From Haplosporangium gracile (Eukaryota; Mortierellomycota; Mortierellomycetes; Mortierellales; Mortierellaceae), in contig JAAAUF010000290.1 in the NCBI GenBank assembly GCA_015499985.1, positions 1 to 13,322 of the forward strand: DNA of 13,322 bases. The letters are read 5' to 3'. Shown one piece after another: positions 1 to 7,092 of the stretch. The stretch's first letter is position 1, and the number at the start of each line of letters is the position of its first letter. The position numbers were made by a program, and so were the translations under genes. The notes beneath the pieces were generated by a model that was given only the letters and a program-made list of their open reading frames with translations, searched no databases and was not told the DNA's origin.

Positions 1-77
1 ATAAAAAAAAAGAGAAAATGAAAAAACATTGCAACAATTTCTTGACCTACTGTAACATGACCCCCTTTGAACAACCC

Positions 78-510
78 AACAAGAAGAACGAACAAATTAA
101 ACTGCTTCGTAAGGATTAAAGTTGCATGAAGAAGGAACATAGTCCAATGCAAGCATTGTTTTTTTTATCGGAAGTAAGTTTTGTTCCAGCATTAGGGTGT
201 AATTGTGTAAGAAAATAACATGACCGCACCATACAAGCTAAGCGAACAAATCAAGGTACCCTCAATCATATAAAAAACCCAATAAAAAAGCCCTTTTTAC
301 TCATCAATACCCAAAAAAAAAAAAATCCCCCGGTGACCTTTAGTTTCTCCACATTTACTTCTTCAATGAAAAAGAACACTCATAATTCTCCACATAGAAT
401 CCAAAGTCCTGGACCTGCTGGCAGCAAAAACCGCTACAACCTGAGGACTCATAAGCAATCAAACTCTGACTGTAACCAACCAAAAAACAAACCGAGAATT
501 ATGCAACCAG
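78..510 (+). repeat. Direct repeat copy 1 (promoter plus 5' coding segment)
   Basis: This stretch aligns with 2512-2938 in the same orientation. The segment 111-192 is identical to 2545-2626 (82 bp); the rest differs by scattered substitutions and small indels. It carries a TATA box (269-276) and the first ~48 codons of the gene starting at 366. In the shared coding part (residues around RYNLRTHKQSN) half of the differing codons are synonymous third-position changes, so the ancestor was probably under coding constraint. No TG...CA ends or flanking target-site duplication could be seen, so an LTR identity is not supported. Confidence 0.85.
269..276 (+). promoter_or_regulatory. TATA box of the gene at 366
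   Basis: TATAAAAA lies about 90 nt before the ATG at 366. The matching place in repeat copy 2 (about 2702-2708) reads TTTAAAA, so the box is lost there. The distance to the start codon is like that of the chromodomain gene TATA box on the other strand. Confidence 0.5.
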
Positions 511-888
511 AATCCATGCCCCATACTACTCAAGATGGTAGAATCTGCTCCTCAAATCAAATTATTAGTTCCTCGTTCATGCAAAACTCCACATCAGAGA
601 AAAGAAATATCGCAACAAATCCTTTAGAGAGAATTAATAGGATTGAGCTACACATTCATGTTCATGTTCGTGTTGGTTTCACTAATAGCAACAAGGTTCA
701 AAGTGGTGAATCTACAGAGGTGAACAAATAAAAAGGGTCACGAATAGACTGGCATCAAAATGTTAAGGTTTGAATGTTTCAATTTTGCTTCGCCAGCTGA
801 TCTGTTCATTTCATTTTATTTTTTGATTGGATTGCAGGGTTTGGAATTGAGAATGAACCAATCGGATTCACTCGGACGGGCAAAATGA
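366..888 (+). CDS. Small two-exon gene of unknown function, RYNLRTHK motif
   Basis: I do not recognise this protein. The proposed model is join(366..719, 838..888), about 134 residues. The intron at 720-837 has the donor GAG|GTGAAC and the acceptor TTGGATTGCAG, and the frame stays open across it. A TATA box sits about 90 nt upstream of the ATG. The N-terminal ~48 residues are basic and polar (MKKNT start, then SKNRYNLRTHKQSN) and lie inside the duplicated segment; copy 2 encodes a closely similar peptide but is frameshifted before it. The rest is Ser/Asn-rich with a HIHVHVRV patch and no visible domain. Short YNLR-type basic motifs occur in some retroelement proteins, which is only a weak hint. 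No AATAAA was seen close downstream. It may be a real orphan gene or a remnant. Confidence 0.35.
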
Positions 889-1035
889 AGACACTTGATA
901 GCAAGAACAAAGAACGGATTGACTAGAGTGAACCTTGATGGGTTGTGATCAATCATTTTTTAGTGGTTGAAAGAAGGGGTGGTCAGCCATTTTGTGACTG
1001 CGATATTTTGTGTTCAGCCATTTTTTTTATGAGAA

Positions 1036-1185
1036 GTCGGCGAGCAGTTTGAAAACCTTTTTTTTTTTTTTTTTTTTTGTGAGTGTTTAAAGAATTTTTT
1101 TTTTTTTTTTGGTGAGCAGTTAAAGAACTTTTTTTTTTCGGGGAGCACTCGGCGGGCAGTTGACGAGCAGTCAGAGAACTTTTTC
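1036..1185 (+). repeat. Degenerate GAGCAGT / poly-T tandem array
   Basis: Units of the form GAGCAGTT-(A/G)AA-GAAC-T(n) recur near 1042, 1081, 1114, 1143 and 1165, with T runs of about 21 (1058-1078), 16 (1095-1110) and 10 (1129-1138). The same TTTTTTCGGCGAGCAGT signature recurs at about 2951-2967, directly after repeat copy 2. The Lys/Ser-rich minus-strand reading frame over the array is a product of the repeat and is not called as a gene. Confidence 0.7.
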
Positions 1186-1592
1186 GCTTCTTGTTTCTCC
1201 ATCGGTCAATCTTGCTAGATCAGTTCAATGATGTATCTAATTCGAAAATGCTACCATTCCTTTCCTTACGCTTTGTGATAAAGAAAAGAAGCCTTGACCG
1301 GAAACATTAATCCCAGATTTTAACTAAACAAAACCCTAAACGTCCCCCCTTATCGTTACCCTCGTCGCAAGCGCCACCAAAAAGGGTGCCACTAAAAAGA
1401 GAGGTCTATGTTGTTGTTGTTTTTGTTCTTTTACTTTTTTCACTTTCTATCACTTTTGCATTGGCCGGAAACGTCAACCCTAAATGCGAACCGAAACGGC
1501 ACCATTATCGTCGCCTCTTTTACAGCATCTTTAAAAAAAAGTTGCACATTTAAAAAAAAAAATGGCTCAATGCCCTTTTGATACCACAGGTT
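1186..1592. other. Intergenic AT-rich stretch
   Basis: No open frame, RNA gene or clear signal was found. It holds short A and T runs (for example 1531-1562) and some C-rich patches around 1340-1380 and 1480-1510. It ends at the poly(A) signal of the minus-strand chromodomain gene. Confidence 0.5.
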
Positions 1593-1598
1593 TTTATT
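1593..1598 (-). terminator. Poly(A) signal of the chromodomain gene
   Basis: AATAAA on the minus strand, about 38 nt after the stop codon at 1636. The spacing is suitable for a compact fungal 3' UTR. Confidence 0.6.
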
Positions 1599-1635
1599 AA
1601 AAGGCTAGATTCATAATTTTTCACAATGAAGTCAA

Positions 1636-2354
1636 TTAAACATGGGAGCTGCCAGGCTTAACTCCAAGAGTTAAAGGGCCGGGCTTGTTGGGGTAATGCT
1701 TGTGAAAATGTTCCAAAAGAATGGGCGAATTTTTGACATACTCTGCGGGTTCCCATGACATGTCACTTAACGGGTAATCCTTCCAATCTACTAGATATTC
1801 AATCCTTCCGTTATTGTTGCGAGAATCCATGATTCTGTTTACCTCGTACTCTTCATCGTCATCGCTGTGCATCACCAAGTCTGATGTTGGAAAGGTATTT
1901 CGTTTAAGGATATTTTGAAGTTGCATTTGTTCCAGTTGGTTAGCATGAAAAACGGGGTTCATCTTGGAGATTCTCGCAAGGTCAGGTTGGTTCTCGTGAG
2001 TGTTATTTAAGTTGAAATGTTTTGGAGAAAAGGAGAAAGGAAAGGAAGAGACTTCGAACATTTCGCCATCTGTAAACAATGAAAAACAAAACATGCAGAT
2101 GATTAGTTAAAAATTGATAATCAAAAAAAAGCTGATTATTTCAGTGTCATACCTGAGGATCGCGGCATGGGATAGGCTTGATGGTTTTGTAAAAACTGGA
2201 AAGGATTTCCAGACTGTTGATAAAGTGGATCGAAATTATATTGGGCACTTGTGTTCAAAAAGTTGAAATTATCAAATGGGACTATGTTTGAGCAAGACAT
2301 TGTTTCGTTGTTTCTATCGGCATCACCACTAACAGAATCATAGGTGTTGTACAT
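1636..2354 (-). CDS. Chromodomain protein derived from a Ty3/gypsy (chromovirus) integrase tail
   Basis: Model: complement(join(1636..2069, 2153..2354)), 211 residues. The 83-nt intron has the donor CTCAG|GTATGA, a TAACTAAT branch point and the acceptor TTTACAG, and the phase matches (67 codons + 1 nt, then 2 nt). Exon 1 (residues 1-67) is Asn/Gln/Phe/Tyr-rich and looks disordered or prion-like. From about residue 108 it resembles the end of chromovirus integrases: NPVFHANQL, then an acidic DDDEEYEV start, a chromodomain (YLVDWKDYPLSDMSWEP) and the FHKHYPNKPGP ending. Chromodomains of this type bind methylated histone tails; the aromatic cage positions look occupied (Y, W, W). No integrase catalytic core, reverse transcriptase or protease is present. 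With its own TATA box, intron and AATAAA it looks like a domesticated gene, not a plain transposon fragment. Expression is inferred, not shown. Confidence 0.75.
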
Positions 2355-2446
2355 TGTTGTAGTGGTGCAGTTGTGGAAATTGATGTGTAAAAGTGCAAAA
2401 GTATAGAAAAATGTTGATGAGATTCTCAGAAGCTAACATCCTTTCA

Positions 2447-2454
2447 CTTTTATA
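2447..2454 (-). promoter_or_regulatory. TATA box of the chromodomain gene
   Basis: The minus strand reads CATATAAAAGTG here, about 93-100 nt upstream of the ATG at 2354. It lies between repeat copy 2 and the gene. Confidence 0.6.
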
Positions 2455-2455
2455 T

Positions 2456-2511
2456 GAAAAAGGAACATGGTATTAGGTGCAATAGTTAAGCACTGTTTTT
2501 TCATGGAAAGT
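2456..2511 (+). repeat. Diverged partial third copy of a repeat segment
   Basis: GAAAAAGGAACATGG, then GCAATAGTTAAGCACTG, a T run and GGAAAGTAAC resemble the order GAAGAAGGAACATAG, CCAATGCAAGCATTG, T run, GGAAGTAAG found at about 2563-2612 and 129-178. So a short part of the repeat seems to be duplicated in tandem in front of copy 2. Confidence 0.5.
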
Positions 2512-2938
2512 AACAAGAAGAACGAACAAATTAAGCTGCTTCTAAAGGATTAAAGTTGCATGAAGAAGGAACATAGTCCAATGCAAGCATTGTTTTTTTT
2601 ATCGGAAGTAAGTTTTGTTCCAGCATAAAGGTGTAATTGTGTAAGAAAAAAACATGACCGTACCACACAAGCTAAGTGAATTAATTAAGGTACCTTCAAT
2701 CATTTAAAACGGCCAATTAAAAAAACCCTGGCAAAGTTTCGTACAATCCCAAAAAAAAAACCCCCCCCTGGTGACCTTTAGTTTTCTCCGCATTAACTTC
2801 TTCAATGAAAAAGAACACTTGTTTCTTAACACAGAAACCAAAGTCCTGGAGCTGCTAGCAGCAAGTATCGCTACAACTTGAGGACTCACAAACAATCAAA
2901 CTCCAACTGTCGTCTTCCCCCAAGAATTGTGCAACCAA
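2512..2938 (+). repeat. Direct repeat copy 2 (decayed promoter and 5' coding segment)
   Basis: Partner of 78-510. It keeps the upstream region and the coding block (SKYRYNLRTHKQSNSNC, frame around 2850-2910), but the TATA element reads TTTAAAA. The ATG at 2804 is separated from the coding block by a net 2-nt deletion relative to copy 1, so the frame is broken. It reads as a pseudogenised 5' fragment of the same family as the gene at 366. Confidence 0.8.
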
Positions 2939-2970
2939 CCAGAGAACATATTTTTTTCGGCGAGCAGTCG

Positions 2971-3060
2971 CTTGCTTCACTCTTGCTTCCTCTGAATCTG
3001 CTTATTCTGCTTATTCTGCTTGCTTCACTTTTGCTATTTCTGAATCTGCTTATTCTGCTG
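2971..3060 (+). repeat. Tandem repeat, 48-bp unit, about two copies
   Basis: CTTGCTTCACTCTTGCTT begins unit 1 at 2971 and a near-identical unit begins at 3019. Both end in the sub-repeat CTGCTTATT / CTGAATCTGCTTATT. The minus-strand frame over it gives a repeated Ser/Lys/Arg-rich peptide, which is probably incidental. Confidence 0.7.
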
Positions 3061-3173
3061 TAAACTTGCAATCGAAAAAACATCCCACAGCTAAATTCCA
3101 TTCTTGTCTTTAATAGATCGGTAAGATAAAAAAAGGCAAGTGGTTTGCAAGTGAATATCTGATCATGTACTCG

Positions 3174-3397
3174 AATACAGATTGCACCATCAGGTGTACT
3201 TTAACTGAGTACAAAGTTACGCCAATTCTTTACATGGGTACAGAATGTTTATGAAGCAATACCCGCTTTGAGTACAAAACAAGATTATCTTTGTACTTGA
3301 GTACAGATTATATGAGAAAATATTCCTTCAAATAGTACGTTATGAGCATGATTCTGTTTTCAAGTACAGAAAATTTGAGAAACTTTGAGAGTCAACC
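3174..3397 (+). repeat. Degenerate tandem array with exact 63-bp period
   Basis: Each unit begins with RRTACAGA at 3174, 3237, 3300 and 3363 (spacing exactly 63) and has a second core AGTAC at offset +34 (3208, 3271, 3334). Between the cores the sequence has diverged widely. 63 is a multiple of 3, but the plus frame reading YR at each unit start has in-frame stops in two units, so intact coding is not supported. Confidence 0.65.
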
Positions 3398-3399
3398 AA

Positions 3400-3490
3400 G
3401 TGTTAGCCAAGTGTTAGCCGGGTGTTTGCTTTAAAAAGAAAATCGCTGAGTGTTAGTCTAGTGTAGCCAAGTGTTAGCCGAGTGCGTGCC
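3400..3490 (+). repeat. Imperfect 11-bp repeat GTGTTAGCCRA
   Basis: GTGTTAGCC or one- to two-base variants occur at 3400, 3411, 3422, 3450, 3461, 3471 and 3482, mostly 10-11 bp apart. The array abuts the end of the 63-bp array. Confidence 0.65.
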
Positions 3491-3965
3491 TTTGTTCGCC
3501 ATTGTTCGCAGAGTGCCTTCCAACTGTTCTCAAAAAAGTGTGAGTGACAGATTAGTCCAAAATAAAAGTCCGGCAAAAAAGGGTGTCTCTTTCCCTGCAA
3601 TAAGAAGGTTTGAGGCCAAAGAATTAAACCCTAAAGGGGGATGTTCAATTTCTGATCAAAAAAAAAGGGCACACTCTGACAGAGACATCAATAAACCAAA
3701 CGTTGGTTTGAACAATGCAAGTGTCAAGAAAAAGAAGGTGAAAAAAAGAATGCCGATCTCAACAAGAAAATGAGTTTGACGTGGATCTTCTGCCGTTGCC
3801 ACTGACTCTGATAATGATAAAGATGGGAATCAAAGAGGACTTGGCTCTGTTTCGGTGAAAAGAAGGACTGCCGAAGAAGCCGTAGACACCGACACAAAGC
3901 CTACAAAAAAGACGAAAGAAAAGATGATGCCCCAGCTAATTTTATTAAAAAAAAAAGTAGAGTGA
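3471..3965 (+). pseudogene. Broken lysine-rich reading frame, unrecognised
   Basis: One plus-strand frame stays protein-like from about 3590 to the stop at 3963-3965 but is interrupted by TGA at 3771 and again at 3777. Before the breaks it reads basic and polar (RRFEAKELNPKGG, then KKKKVKKR). After them it reads ATDSDNDKDGNQRG, VKRRTAEEAVDTDTKPTKK and a short hydrophobic end. The composition resembles a disordered nuclear protein. There is no usable domain. The stops could instead be removed by an intron that I could not define. It converges on the CRN gene, ending 15 nt before that gene's stop codon. Confidence 0.35.
3941..3946 (-). terminator. Poly(A) signal of the CRN gene
   Basis: AATAAA on the minus strand, 35 nt after the CRN stop at 3981. 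It lies inside the end of the convergent plus-strand broken frame. Confidence 0.55.
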
Positions 3966-3980
3966 CACACTGCCAAAAAA

Positions 3981-6942
3981 TCATGCCTTTTGCTTTTTAG
4001 AACGATCCTCATCATCACTATCAATGCCATCGACTGAACGTTTTTTGACATTCTTGATCCTATCAATGAACTCAACATGATCTTTGGGAAAGATCCGGCC
4101 GAAGTTTTTATCGCCAACACGTATCACAACCTGCTGTAGTCCATCCTCATCGACCTTGGGAACTTCGACTGGTGGCAAGAAGCGGGAACATCTCATGGGG
4201 TAAGCGACGACCATGCTTATGTAAATGTTGTCGGGGCAGAAGTTCCCAAAGTCCTTAGCATGGTCTCGAATGCATGATGCCGAAACCGTATTCAGTGCTG
4301 TATTCCAAAGCTTCTTGCAAAGTATAGCTGAACTTTGATGCAACTTCATCTGAACAAAGACAGGGATCACCTTGCAGTCGTCGATTCGGATGAAGAACAC
4401 CATGTCTGGTCCTGACGGGTTGTGACAGGGGAAAAAAAACGGAGGTACAGGCATGTCGTTCCGCATTGATTGATGGTTTACATGTGCGTCCATAAACTCC
4501 TCCAATGACATCATCGCATGGGTGGTACCTTGCAGAAGTGCAGGTTCTCTCCAGCCAACAATCTCTACTTCACCGTCAAGACAAGGACACATAGTCTTGA
4601 TCCGGGGCTGGTGGGGCCAGTCAGAAAGCCGTCGCGTCTTGAACGTTTCACTGAAAACGGTCATCATGTACCGCTCAACAAGGTTTCCCTTAGCGACTGC
4701 GTCCGACCGATCCATCAAGTTCTTGAGCTCTCTCTGAAGACCCGGGTCCATGGCGTTAAAGTAGTTCTCTACGGCCTTGAAAACGAAGGGCTCGTCAATA
4801 ACAGTGACAGGGTCACTATCAATGATCTTCATCCGGCCAAAGGCACTCTCCACCAACAATGCATTGACGCTGCCAAGCTTGAGCGTGGTTTCTCCCCAAA
4901 AGCAACGCCTATAAAAGTAAAAGCCAAGAATGTCGAGGACGGTCTCTGCAGACTCCATTGTACTGTTGCGGCGCGCGTCGGTGTGTTTTTGGTGTAGGCG
5001 GATGAGCTCACGACAAAGATTGCCTTTGATGGCTCTATGCTCCCATGCAACAAGTTTGTCTTCTGTGTCGTCGATGAGTGCCCTCCAATTGCTATGCTCA
5101 ATGTGCTCTATAATTTTTTCCTGAAGAATAAGAAATAAAATGCAATGTTAGCGGATAACTATCCAATTGGCCCTATTCCATTTTCTCTATCTTAATTGAT
5201 ACAAAAGGTACTTACGATGGCAACAGTAGCTGGGCGATAACGACCCACAAACTTGTTGAGCAGCATTTCAAGAGCATCCTGCGGAAGACGCTCATCAAAG
5301 ACCTTTCTCGATTCATCATCCATCAGGCAACTCCGCACACGAGAAACGTACGCATTGATCAAATCGAGATTTGTCCATCCTGGGAACTCTACGTGCTATT
5401 TTCGCGAGGGAAAAAAAGACAAAAGAACAAATAAGCAAGTTCATCGTTAAAATCAATGAACGGAGAAATGTGACTAGTGTCAACCACGCTGACTTGCTTA
5501 CCTCAAAGTTAGTCGAGCTATCCTTTACGCCTGATCCCGAGCTCTGAACCCAGTAAAGTGTGTTGATGCTTAAGCCAGTGCCGCAGGTGACCAACGTAAA
5601 ATTTTGATGACCAATGTCTCGAAAAGCATGCAAAATCGGAGAGAGCAATGGACGTCTAGAATCTCTTGAAGTCGATGACTGGAAATAGCCCTCAAATTCA
5701 TCACCAAGGACCTGAGCCTCATCGTGAACCACAAGGAGCCTGGTGCGTTCCTCGATCTTTGGTAGACACCCGCGCACAAAAAGTAGATCCTTTACATCTT
5801 TGAACATGTTGCGGATCAATAGCGACAGAGGCACTTCTCCATAGTGCTGAAGGTTGAGAAGATCAACGAACAGTGTGTTGAAAATATCCTCATAGAGAAC
5901 ATGTGGGCACACCTGCAGGAGAGCCCATCGTGCACTGGTGAACGTATCATTGCTGCCAGAAGCATTCAAGCAATATTTGAAGATGAGGAGACGAGATAAA
6001 AAGAGCAAGAGCGTTGTCTTTCTTGCACATCCATTGTTGGCCTCTCGGTCGATGACTGGCGAGTCTTTTTTGTCGTTGAGAAACCGCTGGACAGTGGATC
6101 GAAGGGTCATCATGTCATCTGAACCCCAATCGTCGTGCGAAGCGTTAAAGTAGAATCCCCAGTGCTGGGACAGGAGCTCGACCGCAGCGCGCGTCTTGCC
6201 ACACCCTATGGAGATGACAGAATGCGGAGAAAAGTTTAAATATACAATCTTCAAAGATGTCAATAACGCCTCGCTCTGACTGACACACTTACCAGAGACG
6301 CCAAAGACGGGAATGAGCGCTCGATTATTCTCTCGCACCATATTGAAAATGGAGCCTGCTGCGAGATTCCTACTTTCGGGGTCAGGTTTCGAGGGGTCGG
6401 GAAGGTCCAAGAATAAAAGACTTGGACGAGCTTCTGTTGGATGACCAAAAGTACGACGCCATGCTCTTGGTAAACCTCGAATGTGTCCAGTCGTCGTGGG
6501 CAATGCTCCTTGACCCTTCACGAACGCGTCAAGAAAGTTGACAATGTTTGATCCTTTTGAAAAGAACTTATCCTCGATCTTTTTGATGTCCGCACTCAAG
6601 TCTCCTAGTTGCAAGAAAAAAGAAGGGCGGAGCATTAGACACTTGATCCACAAGGGATGCAACTATAACGCGCATAAAGCAACCCTACTAACCTGTGAGA
6701 GGGGAACTAGGACGCGACCCAGGGATAGGAGTCAAGACTCGAGCAGGTACAGGTGCATGGACTATGACATGTGGTGGGAGGAAGTGAATTAGGATTAAAT
6801 ACATTTACCAAACTCTCACCGATAAGCAAAACCCATCATGCATTACCTGTTGTTCGACTCTGGACGATGATGTGGATTGTTTTCTTGGGTGGTTTATTTG
6901 GAAAGACAGCGGAAACATCCTGCTCTTGAATTTCCGCTGCGC
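3981..6942 (-). CDS. Crinkler (CRN) family protein: header end, P-loop NTPase, PD-(D/E)XK-like nuclease
   Basis: Exons: complement(join(3981..5120, 5216..5395, 5502..6205, 6293..6604, 6693..6761, 6847..6942)), about 832 residues, all phases consistent. Introns (95, 106, 87, 88 and 85 nt) have GTAAG/GTTAG/GTAAT donors. In order: IHIIVQ, the equivalent of the HVLVxxP motif ending CRN headers; a Pro-rich linker; Walker A GVSGCGKT, formed only after splicing at 6206-6292; Walker B LLVVHDEAQ (about 5712-5735); a LVTCGTG segment; GRYRP; then a nuclease-like domain with an early E (GNLVERYM), PSGPDMVFF (D at 4404-4406) and FVQMK (K at 4344-4346). The acidic/basic C-terminus (DDEDRSKKQKA) looks like a nuclear localisation signal. 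CRNs are nuclear effectors or conflict proteins. No start codon exists in frame in the first exon, and the N-terminal half of the header is missing: either fusion to the upstream gene or 5' truncation. Confidence 0.85.
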
Positions 6943-7092
6943 CTAAAAGGTCAAGCCAAGCAATGTAAATCAAGAGAACGAAAAGAGCCAGTACATCACA
7001 CCGTTCACTCTCCCTAGTACACTCCCATTCGCAAAAAAAAATATTTAAAAATGTTCACATATTGATTCCTACCTGCCGACGATCAAACTCAC
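6943..7092 (-). other. Proposed fusion intron between the upstream gene and the CRN exons
   Basis: The donor CAGC|GTGAGT at 7092 leaves phase 1, which is exactly what the CRN exon starting at 6942 needs (acceptor CTTTTAG). The competing donor CGGCAG|GTAGGA at 7072 leaves phase 0 and would put the CRN exon out of frame. If neither is used, the upstream gene ends at the TGA 7055-7057. No AATAAA was seen between 7055 and 6943. The branch point is not obvious. Confidence 0.45.

Noticed and set aside
1014..1202. Minus-strand Lys/Ser-rich open frame
   Set aside because: It is a translation of the poly-T/GAGCAGT array; length and composition follow from the repeat.
78..2938. Interpretation of the direct repeats and chromodomain gene as a complete LTR retrotransposon
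   Set aside because: No TG...CA ends, primer-binding site, polypurine tract or target-site duplication was seen, and gag, protease, reverse transcriptase and integrase core are absent.
3174..3397. CRISPR-like array
   Set aside because: The repeats are not conserved in sequence beyond short cores, and the context is eukaryotic.
4518..6153. Plus-strand open frames across the CRN exons
   Set aside because: They are shadows of the minus-strand coding exons, with no protein-like features of their own.
6761..6804. ATG at 6804 as the CRN start
   Set aside because: The frame from it reads through a branch-point and acceptor sequence (GTCATAG at 6762) before joining the CRN linker; the spliced exon upstream encodes the expected IHIIVQ motif instead.
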